Shown here piece by piece: positions 27,351 to 38,415 of a stretch of 64,000 bases of DNA. This DNA comes from Marinilabiliaceae bacterium ANBcel2 (GTDB lineage Bacteria > Bacteroidota > Bacteroidia > Bacteroidales > Marinilabiliaceae), in contig JARULA010000002.1 of the NCBI GenBank assembly GCA_029688995.1, positions 372,001 through 436,000 on the forward strand. The letters run 5' to 3'. Under the pieces are notes generated by a model. The model searched no databases. It saw only the letters and a program-made list of their open reading frames with translations, and had not been told where the DNA came from. The position numbers and the translations under genes are program-made. How positions within the stretch are numbered: position 1 is the first letter of the stretch; every line of letters begins with the position of its first letter.

Positions 27351-29543
27351 ATGATAAATTCTATATTTTTTGTAGTTCCTCTCTCTTCATTGATTGCACT
27401 CTTTTTTGCATGGTTCTTTTTTAAACAGATGATGAAAAACTCTGAGGGAACTGATTCAATGAAGCGAATAGCAAAGCACGTTAGAGAAGGTGCTTCTGCT
27501 TATCTAAATCAACAGTACAAAGTAGTTATTGTTGTATTTTTAATTATTGCGGTTATTTTTTCTGTTTTGGCGTACGGACTGGGAGTGCAGAATAAATGGG
27601 TGCCTTTTGCATTTTTGTCGGGAGGTTTTTTTTCTGCGCTGGCAGGTTATTTTGGAATGAAGGCAGCTACTTATGCTTCGGCCAGAGTAGCTAATGCATG
27701 CCGAACCTCTTTAGATGGGGGGTTAAAACTTGCATTTCGCAGTGGTGCTGTTATGGGTCTGGTTGTTGTTGGATTAGTATTGCTTGATATCTCTCTTTGG
27801 TTTGTTATATTAAACTTTTTTATTGAGGAGATGGCCTCAGGCTATAAATTGATGACAATTACTGCTATTATGCTCACTTTTGGTATGGGCGCTTCAACAC
27901 AGGCTCTGTTTGCACGTGTTGGTGGTGGTATTTATACTAAAGCTGCCGATGTAGGTGCCGATCTTGTAGGTAAGATTGAGGAGGGTATTCCTGAAGATGA
28001 TCCGCGAAACCCTGCTGTTATTGCCGACAATGTTGGAGATAATGTTGGAGATGTTGCCGGTATGGGTGCCGACCTTTTTGAATCTTTTGCAGCAAGTATC
28101 TTGGCGACAGCACTTTTAGGGGCTGCTGCATTTATCGATAATGAAGCTCTTCAGATTAATGCGGTTCTGGCTCCTATGCTTATAGCGTCAATAGGAACTA
28201 TCATATCAGTAATAGGTGTTTTTTTAGTGCGTACCCGGGAGGGTGCTTCTCAAAAAGAGTTGTTAAAGTCTTTGGGTTTAGGTGTTAATGTAAGTGCCTC
28301 TTTGATTGTTGTTGCCTCCTTTTTTGTATTAAAGTTTTTAAATCTTCCTAATTATGCAGGTATTTGGGGTGCTATTGTAGTTGGATTGATAGCTGGTATT
28401 GCTATAGGACAATCTACCGAGTACTTTACTGCCTCTGCTTATAAACCAACCCGGATTATCTCAAAATGCGGACAAACAGGTCCGGCAACTGTTATAATCA
28501 ACGGTATTGGTACAGGATTGATCTCTGCTGCTATTCCTCTTATAATTATTGTGACAGCTATTACTCTTGCCTTTTTATTTGCTACCGGATTTAATTTTGA
28601 TATTGCCTATTTAAATAAGGGGTTGTATGGGATTGGTATTGCTGCTGTCGGACTTTTATCGACGCTTGGGATAACGCTGGCTACTGATGCATACGGACCA
28701 ATTGCTGATAATGCCGGAGGTAATGCAGAGATGTGTGGTTTAGGTTCGGAGGTACGTGATAGAACTGATGCCCTTGACTCTCTTGGTAACACTACTGCTG
28801 CTACGGGTAAAGGCTTTGCAATAGGGAGTGCAGCATTAACGGCACTGGCTCTTTTGGCTTCCTATTTTGAAGAGGTGAGGATGATGTTTGTAAAGTTTTT
28901 AGATCGTCCTCAGGAGTTGATCAATGGTATTCCTGCAATAGATGCTGAGTTTATTGATTTTGTATATCACTATGAAGTACATCTTATGAATCCTAAGGTA
29001 ATTGCAGGAATTCTATTGGGTGTTATGGCAGTTTTTCTTTTTAGTGGCATTACTATGAATGCTGTAGGGCGTGCAGCTCAAAAGATGGTTGATGAGGTTC
29101 GCAGGCAGTTCTCCTCTAATAGTGATATTATGAAAGGTAAATCAGAGCCCGATTATGCTCGCTGTGTTGAGATTTCTACAAAAGGAGCCCAAAAAGAGAT
29201 GATGTTACCCTCTTTTATAGCACTGTTTATACCGGTTGTTGTGGGCATTGTTTTTGGTGTTCCGGGTATAGCCGGGTTACTTCTTGGAACCATATCGTCG
29301 GGTTTTGCAATGGCTATATTTATGGCGAATGCCGGCGGAGCATGGGACAATGCAAAAAAGTATGTTGAAGAGGGAAATTATGGCGGAAAAGGCTCCGAAT
29401 GTCATAATGCTACTGTTATTGGTGACACTGTAGGCGATCCTTTTAAAGATACTTCAGGCCCTAGCTTAAATATATTAATTAAGTTGATGGTTATGGCATC
29501 TGTTGTTACTGTTGGAGTTGCCGTTTCATATCATCTATTATAG
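27351..29543 (+). CDS. hppA: Membrane-bound cation-translocating pyrophosphatase
   Basis: Hydrolyses pyrophosphate and uses the energy to pump protons or sodium across the inner membrane. 730 residues, about 16 membrane segments. The pyrophosphate site appears in [17 protein letters not shown] (near 225-241) and in DNAGGNAEM. Residues 479-484 read GNTTAA: alanine (Ala483) at the position occupied by lysine in potassium-independent enzymes, so this is predicted to be the potassium-dependent subfamily. Whether it moves sodium or protons is not decided here. Its stop overlaps the cls stop by 6 bases. Beside mutAB it fits a metabolism that saves energy through pyrophosphate. Confidence 0.93.
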   Translation: MINSIFFVVPLSSLIALFFAWFFFKQMMKNSEGTDSMKRIAKHVREGASAYLNQQYKVVIVVFLIIAVIFSVLAYGLGVQNKWVPFAFLSGGFFSALAGYFGMKAATYASARVANACRTSLDGGLKLAFRSGAVMGLVVVGLVLLDISLWFVILNFFIEEMASGYKLMTITAIMLTFGMGASTQALFARVGGGIYTKAADVGADLVGKIEEGIPEDDPRNPAVIADNVGDNVGDVAGMGADLFESFAASILATALLGAAAFIDNEALQINAVLAPMLIASIGTIISVIGVFLVRTREGASQKELLKSLGLGVNVSASLIVVASFFVLKFLNLPNYAGIWGAIVVGLIAGIAIGQSTEYFTASAYKPTRIISKCGQTGPATVIINGIGTGLISAAIPLIIIVTAITLAFLFATGFNFDIAYLNKGLYGIGIAAVGLLSTLGITLATDAYGPIADNAGGNAEMCGLGSEVRDRTDALDSLGNTTAATGKGFAIGSAALTALALLASYFEEVRMMFVKFLDRPQELINGIPAIDAEFIDFVYHYEVHLMNPKVIAGILLGVMAVFLFSGITMNAVGRAAQKMVDEVRRQFSSNSDIMKGKSEPDYARCVEISTKGAQKEMMLPSFIALFIPVVVGIVFGVPGIAGLLLGTISSGFAMAIFMANAGGAWDNAKKYVEEGNYGGKGSECHNATVIGDTVGDPFKDTSGPSLNILIKLMVMASVVTVGVAVSYHLL

Positions 29544-31004
29544 GAGCGGACTAACAAGACGGGCAAATGACTCTTTAATTTTCTCCAGGAGTGGTCTTTT
29601 TGACCACTCCTCTGTAACTATTTTTTTGCTGTTTTCTATATCTGTGATGTAGGTCTTTTTTAGCTCTGATGCTGTTGCCCTGTCGTAGATAAAAGCGCTG
29701 GCTTCATAATTTTGCTCAAAACTGCGAAAATCCATGTTTGCCGATCCCACAACTGAAAGATCATCATCAACTATCATTACTTTTGAGTGCATAAAACCTT
29801 TTGTATAGAAATATATTTTAACATGTGCATCAAGCATTTCTCGGATAAAAGATCTGGATGAGAACATTGTGATTAAAGCATCGCTCTTTTCGGGTATTAT
29901 TATTTTAACGTCGAGACCTCCCAGTGCTGCCGTTTTTAATGCCATTAGTACAGCATCACTGGGCATAAAGTAGGGAGTGGCAATATATACACTTCTCTCT
30001 GCAGAGGCAATTGCCTGAAATATCCCCATCATTATTCCCGGCCAGTCGGAATCTGGTCCGCTGGGAACTATCTGTATCATTTTATCTCCCGGAGTCTCTT
30101 TTAGTGGAAAATATTTTTTATGGTGTAACTCTTTTTGACTAACAAAATACCAATCGGTTAAAAAGATTGTTTGTAAACTGTTTACACCGTCTCCTTCCAC
30201 TTTTAAATGAGTATCACGCCACTGTTTAAATTTTTTTGATCCGGTAAAGTATCTGTCAGCAATATTTAATCCGCCAATATATCCTATCTCTCCATCAATA
30301 ACAATTATCTTTCTGTGATTACGGTAATTTACTTTACTGGTAAGATTTGGAAAACGAACTTTAAGAAATGAGAAGATCTCTATGCCGGCATTTGTAAGCT
30401 CATCAAAAAAAACCTGTTTTAATTCCCAACTGCCAACATCATCAACAATTACTCTTACCTCAACACCCTCTGCTGCCTTTTCAATTAGAATCTCCTTTAT
30501 TCTGCCGCCGATATTATCATCGGCAAAAATATAATACTCAAGATGTATAAATTTTTGGGCTTTTTTTAAAGCATTGATGATTGATTTAAAGGTTGCAGCT
30601 CCATTTTGCAGAACCTTAATTTTGTTTCCTATTGTTATTACCGAGTTACTGTTGTTTAAAAGAAGTGTGATTAAGGAACGTTTTTTTACAAACATATCTT
30701 TATCTATACCTTCGCCTTCTGATAGCCGATGTATTTGTGCATGTGCAAGATTTGAGAGTCGTTCATGATTTTTTAATCCTTTTCGTGCTATAATTTTCTC
30801 TTTTCTGTAGTTTTGTCCAAAAAATATAAAGAATATAAACCCTACTACCGGAATAAGAATTAGTACCAGAACCCATGAAATGGTTTTTAAAGGGTTTCTG
30901 TTTTCCAGAATTGTATATACCACTACTGTAAGTATACTAATGATATATAGAAAAATTATTATTGGGTGAATTATATCTATTATATTTTGAAGAGTTTGCA
31001 TCAT
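29538..31004 (-). CDS. cls: Cardiolipin synthase
   Basis: Condenses phosphatidylglycerol molecules into cardiolipin at the inner membrane. 488 residues with two N-terminal membrane segments and two phospholipase-D (HKD) motifs: HRKIIVIDGEIGYIGG at about residue 228 and HSKVMIVDDDLSVVG at about 405, each H-x-K-x4-D. The second is followed by SANMDFRSF, typical of Cls. It lies 5 bases after ribD on the same strand. psd and cdsA, other phospholipid genes, are at 50-51.5 kb. Confidence 0.92.
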   Translation of the reverse strand: MMQTLQNIIDIIHPIIIFLYIISILTVVVYTILENRNPLKTISWVLVLILIPVVGFIFFIFFGQNYRKEKIIARKGLKNHERLSNLAHAQIHRLSEGEGIDKDMFVKKRSLITLLLNNSNSVITIGNKIKVLQNGAATFKSIINALKKAQKFIHLEYYIFADDNIGGRIKEILIEKAAEGVEVRVIVDDVGSWELKQVFFDELTNAGIEIFSFLKVRFPNLTSKVNYRNHRKIIVIDGEIGYIGGLNIADRYFTGSKKFKQWRDTHLKVEGDGVNSLQTIFLTDWYFVSQKELHHKKYFPLKETPGDKMIQIVPSGPDSDWPGIMMGIFQAIASAERSVYIATPYFMPSDAVLMALKTAALGGLDVKIIIPEKSDALITMFSSRSFIREMLDAHVKIYFYTKGFMHSKVMIVDDDLSVVGSANMDFRSFEQNYEASAFIYDRATASELKKTYITDIENSKKIVTEEWSKRPLLEKIKESFARLVSPLL

Positions 31005-31009
31005 TTGAA

Positions 31010-32071
31010 TTACAAATTATTTTGGAAAACTATTAACTTACTCTCCCCCAAATTCTCTTTTCTTGAAGGAATCTCTTTAATTTTGGGAGCTTTAATTCCT
31101 TCTTTAAACCATACATTACCATAAAATACTCTGGCCTCATCCCATGTACCTGCCTCCAGAAAATAGTTGATAAGTTTAGCACCACCTTCTACTATTAATG
31201 ATTGTATGTTTCTTTTGTAAAGATCTTTAAGTATTGAATTTACAGGAGGTATCTCATTTGGGATACAAATTTTGGTTACTTTTTTGTCAGCACCGTTTGG
31301 TGAATAGCAGTACAGAAATGTTTCAACACCTCCATTAAAGATATCCAGGTATTCGGGCAGATTATCTTTTCGGTCTAGTATAAGGCGTAACGGGTTGTTT
31401 CCGCTCCAGCTTCGTACTGTTAATGAGGGATTATCCTTAAGAGCTGTGTTTGATCCAACAAGAATCGCCTGCTCTAAGCTTCTCCATTTATGCACAAGTC
31501 GGCGCGACAGCTCATTTGTGATCCATGTTGGTCTGTTACCTTCTACTACTTCCCTGTTTATATCAATAAATCCATCTTGTGATTCTGCCCATTTTAAAAT
31601 GATATATGGTCTTTTATGCTCATGAAATGTGAAAAAGCGATGGTTTAACTCTTTACTCTCTTTTTCCATAATGCCAATCTCTGTTTTTATGCCGGCATCA
31701 CGAAGCTGTTTCACACCTCTACCGGCCACTTTTGAATTGGGGTCGATAGAGCCGATTACTACATGAGGAATTTTACTCTCCTTTATAAGTAGTGAGCAGG
31801 GCGCTGTTCTTCCATAATGTGAGCAGGGTTCCAGATTAACATATAGGGTTGAGTCTTGTAAAAGGCTTTTATCTTTAACCGATTTTATTGCAATTACCTC
31901 TGCATGATCTTCTCCTGCTTTGCGATGAAATCCTTCTCCTATTATTTTGTTGTTATGAACTATTATTGAGCCTACCATTGGATTTGGGTATGTTAATCCT
32001 TCGGCTGTTTTGGCAAGTTCAATACAACGCAGCATAAATTTTTGATGTTCTTTCTCTTGTGTTCTTCTCAT
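31010..32071 (-). CDS. ribD: Bifunctional riboflavin deaminase/reductase RibD
   Basis: Carries out the second and third steps of riboflavin synthesis. 353 residues. The N-terminal deaminase has the zinc site His56-Ala-Glu58 and Cys83...Cys92 (EPCSHYGRTAPC). The C-terminal reductase has the NADPH-binding region (VGSNTALKDNPSLTVR and VEGGAKLINYFLEAG). Divergent from prmC, whose start is 92 bases away. It is not clustered with ribF. Confidence 0.93.
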   Translation of the reverse strand: MRRTQEKEHQKFMLRCIELAKTAEGLTYPNPMVGSIIVHNNKIIGEGFHRKAGEDHAEVIAIKSVKDKSLLQDSTLYVNLEPCSHYGRTAPCSLLIKESKIPHVVIGSIDPNSKVAGRGVKQLRDAGIKTEIGIMEKESKELNHRFFTFHEHKRPYIILKWAESQDGFIDINREVVEGNRPTWITNELSRRLVHKWRSLEQAILVGSNTALKDNPSLTVRSWSGNNPLRLILDRKDNLPEYLDIFNGGVETFLYCYSPNGADKKVTKICIPNEIPPVNSILKDLYKRNIQSLIVEGGAKLINYFLEAGTWDEARVFYGNVWFKEGIKAPKIKEIPSRKENLGESKLIVFQNNL

Positions 32072-32104
32072 TAAACTTAAAACAAAGGCTATTAAACTAC
32101 GGTT

Positions 32105-32138
32105 TTGTAAATCTTTACTAATATAATATTTATTTTTG
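32105..32138 (+). promoter_or_regulatory. Candidate prmC promoter
   Basis: TATTTTTG (32131-32138) is an exact TAnnTTTG match, with TTG at 32105-32107, 23 bases upstream, slightly long. Because it covers an upstream TTG codon of the prmC frame at 32136, it argues for the ATG at 32163 as the true start. Confidence 0.5.
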
Positions 32139-32162
32139 TGGAAACTTTATATTCTGCCTGTT

Positions 32163-33029
32163 ATGCGCACTGTAAATGATTTTATTGATTATTTTAAAAT
32201 TGAATTGAATAATCGTGAAGAGTCTCGTGAAATTATGAGTTTTATATCTCTGCTTTTATATAAAATTAGAGGGTATGAGTTAGCAGATATTATTGTAAAA
32301 GGTGAAGACTCTCTTAACGAAGATGAGCTGGAATTTCTTTTAAAAGCTACAGAGCGTCTAAAAAATGGTGAACCTATTCAGCATATTACCAGTTTTGTCA
32401 TCTTTTTTGGCAGTCACTTTAAGAGTGATAAAAGAGCATTAATTCCCCGACCAGAGACTGAAGAACTTTTGGAATGGATTATAATTAGTAATAGTTCAGG
32501 GGACTATAATATTTTGGATATAGGTACCGGTAGTGGCTGTATAGCAATTTCATTAAAAAAAAGATGGCCTAAAAGTAAGGTTGAAGCATGGGACGTTTCA
32601 ATTGAGGCTTTAGAGCTGGCAAAAGAGAATAGTAGTATTAATAATGCTGATGTGAATTTTTTAGAGAAAAATCTTTTTCACCACCCTTTCCCCGATAATA
32701 TGGATATAATTGTTAGCAATCCTCCTTATGTTACAATAAGTGAGGTTTGTAAAATGCGGCGTAATGTACTGGATTATGAACCGGGGGTAGCTCTTTTTGT
32801 ACCAGATGATGAACCTCTTCTTTTTTATAGAGAGATTGCTTTAAAAGCATGTAGGTCCTTAAATTCGCAAGGGAGTTTATACTTTGAGATTAATCGCAAA
32901 TACCATATTCAAATTAAAGAGATGTTGCTTGAAATGGGTTTTATTAATGTTGAATTGAGAAGAGATCTTTTTGGAAATTATAGAATGGTAAGGGCTATAT
33001 GGCCTGGCGGTGATCTTGATATATCATAG
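32163..33029 (+). CDS. prmC: Release factor glutamine methyltransferase
   Basis: Methylates the glutamine of GGQ in release factors RF1 and RF2 using S-adenosylmethionine. 288 residues from ATG 32163. Substrate-binding PRPETEELLEW, the SAM-binding loop DIGTGSGCIAISLK, and the catalytic NPPY at 186-189 are all present. Its partner prfB is in the same window. The last 35 bases overlap the convergent acpH gene. Confidence 0.94.
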   Translation: MRTVNDFIDYFKIELNNREESREIMSFISLLLYKIRGYELADIIVKGEDSLNEDELEFLLKATERLKNGEPIQHITSFVIFFGSHFKSDKRALIPRPETEELLEWIIISNSSGDYNILDIGTGSGCIAISLKKRWPKSKVEAWDVSIEALELAKENSSINNADVNFLEKNLFHHPFPDNMDIIVSNPPYVTISEVCKMRRNVLDYEPGVALFVPDDEPLLFYREIALKACRSLNSQGSLYFEINRKYHIQIKEMLLEMGFINVELRRDLFGNYRMVRAIWPGGDLDIS

Positions 33030-33603
33030 TCAAAAACTGTTGGCACTCTTTTTCCATCTCATTAAAAAAGGTGAAAAAATCTTCTCTTAACAGTTCGTAA
33101 TTCCCCATTGTTAGTCTGTACGCCTCATCAGAGAAGTTTGGCATTGATGAGTGGCGCGACATAATCTTTAAGGTTTGTTGAATACTTTCGGGATATTTAT
33201 AATTCTCCATTCTTCGGCTTTTTATTAAAAACGGAAGAAACTTTTTTACCGTACCCGGAAGCAAAAAGTAGTTGTTAATAAGAAGTTTATGAGATGAGGA
33301 GACAAATGAGTTGAGAGACTCCTTTTTGTATTTATCCCAGTTTGCAGCTAAAAAATGGTCATATACTATATCGACAACAATTCCTGCATATTTTCTATAA
33401 TATTCTCTAAAGATTAAAGAGCTCTTTTTTGTTAATGGATGGCTATCTGTAAATGAATCTATTTTACGGTGTAATAGAATTCCGGTTTTTATATCGTGTT
33501 CATATCTGTTATATCTGCTACCTTTTACATAATCACCTATAAAGTTTCCCAGTAAGACCCCCGGAATATCGCCTGATAGGTATAGGTGTGCAAGATAATT
33601 CAT
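32995..33603 (-). CDS. acpH: Acyl carrier protein phosphodiesterase
   Basis: Removes the phosphopantetheine arm from acyl carrier protein. 202 residues. The start MNYLAHLYLSG, LGNFIGDYVKG, and DSFTDSHP (acidic metal-binding cluster) identify the AcpH family. The 3' end overlaps prmC by 35 bases, tail to tail, so neither stop codon can move freely. Function by family; no partner gene is adjacent. Confidence 0.82.
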   Translation of the reverse strand: MNYLAHLYLSGDIPGVLLGNFIGDYVKGSRYNRYEHDIKTGILLHRKIDSFTDSHPLTKKSSLIFREYYRKYAGIVVDIVYDHFLAANWDKYKKESLNSFVSSSHKLLINNYFLLPGTVKKFLPFLIKSRRMENYKYPESIQQTLKIMSRHSSMPNFSDEAYRLTMGNYELLREDFFTFFNEMEKECQQFLTMIYQDHRQAI

Positions 33604-33659
33604 TTAGTTACTTTTTTTTGGCTCTTTAAAATACACTTTTTTTAGAGGTTTACCAAATA

Positions 33660-33695
33660 AAAAGAGCAACCTCTAAATATAGAAGCTGCTCTTTT
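33660..33695 (-). terminator. Intrinsic terminator of mutA-mutB
   Basis: On the minus strand AAAAGAGCAGCTTCT (33695-33681) pairs over 15 positions, with two G-T pairs, with 33674-33660 across a 6-base loop, then a U-rich tail. It lies just after mutB. Confidence 0.75.
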
Positions 33696-33716
33696 AGTAA
33701 TAATGCTCTTTTTTAT

Positions 33717-35867
33717 TTATTTACGTGCTTCAAGCAATAGATTGAGTATTGATATAGCGGCTCCGGCTACAGACGAACCAGGACCGAATATTCCAACAAC
33801 TCCTGCGTCATAAAGGAACTTATAGTCTTGATTTGGAATAACACCGCCTGCAATAACCATTATATCTTCACGTCCCAGTTTTTTTAGTTCTTCCATAACT
33901 TGCGGAACCAGCGTTTTATGTCCGGCAGCAAGAGAAGAGACTCCAAGTACATGAACATCATTTTCAACAGCTTGTTTGGCAGCTTCGGCAGGTGTTTGGA
34001 ATAGTGGTCCCACATCTACATCAAAGCCTATATCGGCATAACCTGTTGCAACAACTTTTGCACCACGGTCATGACCATCCTGTCCCATTTTGGCAACCAT
34101 TATACGGGGCTGGCGTCCTTCTTGCTCAGCAAATTTGCGAGCAAGTTCCTGAGCTTTTGCAAACTCGCTGTCATCGCCTGCCTCTGATGAATATACTCCG
34201 TTTATTGAACGTATCACAGCTTTATATCTTCCGGTTATTTTTTCACATGCAGTGGAAATTTCACCAAGAGTAGCCCTCTTTTTAGCTGCTTCTACAGCCA
34301 GCTCCAGTAGATTTCCCTCACCTGTCTCTACACATTTGGTAATTGCTTTAAGAGCAGTTTCCACCTCTTCGTTGTTTCTCTCTTTTTTTAGTTTGTTTAA
34401 TCTCTCAATTTGTGAGTTACGAACAGCAGTATTATCGATCTCTAAAATGTCAATGGGATCTTCCTTGTCGAGACGGAACCTGTTGGTTCCAACTATAATT
34501 TGGCGTGCACTATCAATTTTAGCTTGTGTACGTGCCGCAGCCTCTTCAATTCTCATTTTGGGCAACCCAGTTTCAATAGCTTTGGCCATTCCACCCATCT
34601 CTTCAACCTCTTCGATAAGTTCCCACGCTTTATCTGCGATCTCTTTAGTAAGAGATTCTACATAATAGGAGCCTGCCCAGGGATCAACAGCACGACAAAT
34701 TTGAGTCTCTTCCTGAATATAGAGTTGAGTATTGCGTGCAATTCTGGCCGAGAAGTCTGTTGGCAGAGCAATAGCCTCGTCAAGAGCATTTGTGTGGAGT
34801 GATTGTGTATGTCCTAAAGCAGCGGCCATAGCCTCAACACATGTACGACCTACATTATTGTAGGGATCCTGCTCTGTTAATGACCAGCCTGATGTTTGCG
34901 AGTGGGTACGTAAGGCTAAAGATTTTGGGTTTTCGGGATTAAATCTTTTAACGATTTTTGCCCATAACATACGTGCAGCACGCATTTTAGCAATTTCCAT
35001 AAAATGGTTCATGCCGATAGCCCAAAAGAATGATAAACGTGGTGCAAAAGAGTCCACCTTAAGTCCCGACTCAACACCTGTTTTTAAATATTCCAGTCCG
35101 TCAGCCAAAGTATACGCCAGTTCAATATCAGCAGTAGCACCTGCTTCCTGCATATGATATCCCGAAATTGAGATACTGTTGAACTTAGGCATCTTTTTAG
35201 AGGTGTACTCAAAAATATCTGCGATTATTTTCATTGAGAAATCGGGAGGGTAGATGTATGTGTTCCTCACCATAAACTCTTTTAAAATATCATTTTGAAT
35301 AGTACCTGCCATCTCTTCAGTTGAGCACCCCTGCTCTAGTCCGGCCACAATATAAAATGCCATAACAGGTAATACAGCACCGTTCATGGTCATCGAGACA
35401 GACATTTTATTTAATGGAATCCCATCAAATAGCACCTTCATATCTTCAACAGAATCTATCGCTACTCCTGCCTTCCCCACATCACCAACTACACGTTCGT
35501 GATCCGAATCGTAACCGCGGTGAGTTGCAAGATCAAATGCTACAGATAATCCTTTTTGACCTGCAGCTAAGTTTCTCTTATAAAAAGCATTAGACTCCTC
35601 AGCAGTTGAAAAACCTGCGTATTGACGTATTGTCCATGGTCTCATGGCATACATTGCAGAGTAGGGACCCCGTAAATAAGGAGGTAAGCCTGCAGCATAA
35701 TTTAAATGCTTCATCTCTTTTAGGTCATCCCTTGTATATACTTTTTTAACCGGTATCTGCTCAGGGGTTATCCAATCTTTTTTGATCTCCTTCTCTTTGG
35801 TCCACTCTTTTGAGTTAAATGAACCGGTTTTTGCTTTTATATCTATATTTTTGAAATCTGGTCTCAT
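33717..35867 (-). CDS. mutB: Methylmalonyl-CoA mutase large subunit
   Basis: Adenosylcobalamin-dependent interconversion of succinyl-CoA and methylmalonyl-CoA, used to make or use propionate. 716 residues: a TIM-barrel catalytic domain ([25 protein letters not shown]) and a C-terminal B12 domain with DGHDRG, His599 being the lower cobalt ligand. Seven bases after mutA. No meaB GTPase, epimerase or decarboxylase is nearby. Confidence 0.96.
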   Translation of the reverse strand: MRPDFKNIDIKAKTGSFNSKEWTKEKEIKKDWITPEQIPVKKVYTRDDLKEMKHLNYAAGLPPYLRGPYSAMYAMRPWTIRQYAGFSTAEESNAFYKRNLAAGQKGLSVAFDLATHRGYDSDHERVVGDVGKAGVAIDSVEDMKVLFDGIPLNKMSVSMTMNGAVLPVMAFYIVAGLEQGCSTEEMAGTIQNDILKEFMVRNTYIYPPDFSMKIIADIFEYTSKKMPKFNSISISGYHMQEAGATADIELAYTLADGLEYLKTGVESGLKVDSFAPRLSFFWAIGMNHFMEIAKMRAARMLWAKIVKRFNPENPKSLALRTHSQTSGWSLTEQDPYNNVGRTCVEAMAAALGHTQSLHTNALDEAIALPTDFSARIARNTQLYIQEETQICRAVDPWAGSYYVESLTKEIADKAWELIEEVEEMGGMAKAIETGLPKMRIEEAAARTQAKIDSARQIIVGTNRFRLDKEDPIDILEIDNTAVRNSQIERLNKLKKERNNEEVETALKAITKCVETGEGNLLELAVEAAKKRATLGEISTACEKITGRYKAVIRSINGVYSSEAGDDSEFAKAQELARKFAEQEGRQPRIMVAKMGQDGHDRGAKVVATGYADIGFDVDVGPLFQTPAEAAKQAVENDVHVLGVSSLAAGHKTLVPQVMEELKKLGREDIMVIAGGVIPNQDYKFLYDAGVVGIFGPGSSVAGAAISILNLLLEARK

Positions 35868-35874
35868 ATGAATA

Positions 35875-37734
35875 TTATTTTAATAGAAGCTGGTTAAATC
35901 CTTTTAAAGTCTCTAAAAGGTTGCTCTTTATATTGATAAAGTGCTTTATCCCTTTTGCCTTTAAGTCATCCATACATGCCGGAGCTCCTGCAACTACCAG
36001 TTGAGCTTTATTACCTATTAGATCAAAAGCTTCAGGAGCAGCTTTAGCATACTCTTCATCTGAAGAGCATAGAACAACTATATCAGCTTCTGCTTTTATT
36101 GCAGCATCAACACCCTCTTTTACTGTTTCAAATCCCAGATTATCTATGATCTCATATCCTCCCGATCCAAAAAAGTTGCCTGAGAACTGACTTCTGGCGA
36201 GTCTCATTGCAAGATGCCCATAGGTAAGCATAAATACTCTTGGTCTTTTGGCAGCCTTTTCAGTTTCAATCCTTATTTTTTCAAACTCTTTGGATAAGCG
36301 GAATTTTTTAACAGGTTTAACTTCTCCTTGTTCGGGTAAATTCTCTTCATAGATAGTTTTATCTATTGAACTGCTCATCTCCTCTTCGGGATTGGGGTAT
36401 TGATTTGTTCCTATAAGGATAGTTCTTCTTGAAGCTAGTAGATCGCTATATTTTTGAGCTGAAGTATTGATTTGATCCTGGATGAAGCCATCTTTTAATG
36501 CTTTAAGGTAACCTCCCTGCTCTTCAATTTTCAAAAACTCTTTCCAGGCCTCATTTACAATTTTGTCTGTTAAATTTTCGATATAATAGCTTCCGGCCGA
36601 AGGATCGGTAATCATTCCAAAATATGACTCCTCTTTAAGAAGTAGTTGTTGATTGCGCGCTATTCTTTCACTAAATAGTGAAGACTTTCTAAAGCTTTTA
36701 TCAAAAGGTTGCACGTTTAATGAGTGGCAGCCTCCTATTGTTGCTGACATTGCTTCAGTTTGAGTTCTTAGCATATTTACATATGGATCGTAAACAGTTT
36801 TATTGAACTCTGAGGTTTCGCAATTGATAATCATTTTACATGACTCTTTTGAAGCAGGCTTATATTCATCTACAATAGCTGCCCATAAGAGTCTGGCCGC
36901 CCTTAAACGGGCTATCTCCATAAAGTAATTTGATCCTGTACCAAAATCAAAACGGATTGATCCTGCTGCTTCATCAGGTGTTACGTTGTTTGATGTAAGC
37001 ATTGCAAGATATTCGTTACCTGCTGCTAATGAAAAGGCAAGTTCTTGAGTAACAGTTGATCCTGCATTGCCAAAATTTTTACCGTTAACAGTGATACTAC
37101 GAAAGCAGGGAGTCTTTTTTGTTTGGTTTACCATCTCTGTTACACTCTCTGCAACAGAATCTATTCCCTCTTTAACTCTACCTTCAATTGTTAGTTTACC
37201 TAGAGGATCGAAGTTTACCGAACCTATAATTTTCTCGTGGTTCTCATCTTTAGCTTTAACCTCATTAACAACCAGTTCATATAACTCTTTCTCTTTGCAG
37301 AAAGGTATAAAATTCAGTTCTGTTTTATCAGAATCTATTCCTTTAAGTAGTCTCTTTATATTTTCGGCTGTTATTAGCTTTTCATCTTTAATGATGAATC
37401 CAATTGAGTTACATCCTTTTTCAAGAATGGTTTGCGCACTTTTATTAGCCGAATCAGGAGCATCTACTTCTATGTCCTGACGAATCAACCATTTGTTTGA
37501 TATCTGGGTTCCTCTGATAAACGGGAACTCTCCGGGAAGGGAGTCCAGGTATTTTACCTGTTCAAGATCCTCTTCGCGATAAAAAGGTCGTACTTTAAAA
37601 CCTTCGTTTGTTTTCCAGACCAGCTTTTTTTCAAAGTCTGCTCCTTTAAGATCAGCTGTTACTTTTTTCATCCACTCTTGGGTTGATACCGGAGGGAAAT
37701 CTGTAAACAGTGATTTTTTTGATTTATCTGCCAT
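35875..37734 (-). CDS. mutA: Methylmalonyl-CoA mutase small subunit
   Basis: Non-catalytic partner of MutB. 619 residues with the same domain order, but the B12 domain has [10 protein letters not shown] where the large subunit has the DxHxxG cobalt-binding motif, so it should not bind cobalamin. It lies 7 bases upstream of mutB. A -7 element 35 bases upstream suggests transcription starts there; no cobalamin riboswitch is visible. Confidence 0.94.
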   Translation of the reverse strand: MADKSKKSLFTDFPPVSTQEWMKKVTADLKGADFEKKLVWKTNEGFKVRPFYREEDLEQVKYLDSLPGEFPFIRGTQISNKWLIRQDIEVDAPDSANKSAQTILEKGCNSIGFIIKDEKLITAENIKRLLKGIDSDKTELNFIPFCKEKELYELVVNEVKAKDENHEKIIGSVNFDPLGKLTIEGRVKEGIDSVAESVTEMVNQTKKTPCFRSITVNGKNFGNAGSTVTQELAFSLAAGNEYLAMLTSNNVTPDEAAGSIRFDFGTGSNYFMEIARLRAARLLWAAIVDEYKPASKESCKMIINCETSEFNKTVYDPYVNMLRTQTEAMSATIGGCHSLNVQPFDKSFRKSSLFSERIARNQQLLLKEESYFGMITDPSAGSYYIENLTDKIVNEAWKEFLKIEEQGGYLKALKDGFIQDQINTSAQKYSDLLASRRTILIGTNQYPNPEEEMSSSIDKTIYEENLPEQGEVKPVKKFRLSKEFEKIRIETEKAAKRPRVFMLTYGHLAMRLARSQFSGNFFGSGGYEIIDNLGFETVKEGVDAAIKAEADIVVLCSSDEEYAKAAPEAFDLIGNKAQLVVAGAPACMDDLKAKGIKHFINIKSNLLETLKGFNQLLLK

Positions 37735-37768
37735 AATGTAACCGTTTAAAATGCAAGTTAACAGCCTG

Positions 37769-37776
37769 CAAAAGTA
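37769..37776 (-). promoter_or_regulatory. Bacteroidota -7 element of mutA-mutB
   Basis: TACTTTTG on the minus strand, exact TAnnTTTG match, 34 bases before the mutA start. No clear -33 TTG. Confidence 0.45.
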
Positions 37777-37930
37777 CTGCTTTTGTTTTAATTAAGGAAT
37801 ATTTTTGTGCTGTTTAAAAGCAGAGAGGTGTTAATTTTAAAACTGTTAACGCTTTTTATAGTCCAAAAGAGTTGTTGTTTCAACTTATTTTTTCAAATTT
37901 TACCAATTAATATTTCATCATTAAAATGAC

Positions 37931-38410
37931 ATGGAAAAAATTGCAATCTTCCCCGGTTCTTTTGACCCTTTTACAGTAGGTCATGAGAATATTGTTCGAC
38001 GCGGATTAAAATTATTTGATAAAATTATTATTGCTGTTGGTTACAATGCAACTAAAAGCTACTACTTTAATGTTGAGGATCGTAAAAGATTTATTGAGGC
38101 GCAATTTAGTGACGAATCTCGAATTACTGTTGAGACTTATACCAATTTGACCGTTGAATTTGCCAAAGAGAGAAATGCCGACTCTATCTTGCGTGGAATT
38201 AGAACTGCAGCCGATTTTGAGTATGAAAGAGCTATAGCACAGGTGAACAGATTAATGAGTGGGATTGATTCTGTTTTTCTTCTCACTACACCTGAACACA
38301 CTCCTGTTAACTCTTCTATTGTTAGGGATATATTAAAGCATAAAGGGGATGCCTCGCAGTTTATTCCCGATATTATATATCAACTGATCTTAGACTCTGA
38401 TAATTATTAG
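37931..38410 (+). CDS. coaD: Phosphopantetheine adenylyltransferase
   Basis: Penultimate step of coenzyme A synthesis. 159 residues, standard length. GSFDPFTVGH (9-18) is the nucleotide-binding site with its HxGH-type TVGH; the later LRGIRTAADFEYE and TPVNSSIVRDIL segments are family signatures. The next gene starts 5 bases after its stop. Confidence 0.96.
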   Translation: MEKIAIFPGSFDPFTVGHENIVRRGLKLFDKIIIAVGYNATKSYYFNVEDRKRFIEAQFSDESRITVETYTNLTVEFAKERNADSILRGIRTAADFEYERAIAQVNRLMSGIDSVFLLTTPEHTPVNSSIVRDILKHKGDASQFIPDIIYQLILDSDNY

Positions 38411-38415
38411 AATTT

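Noticed and set aside
33992-34802. Plus-strand ORFs of 93-137 codons opposite mutB and similar long ORFs opposite ftsH, parC and mutA.
   Set aside because: They mirror conserved minus-strand genes, have no start context or family resemblance, and reflect codon bias of the true genes.
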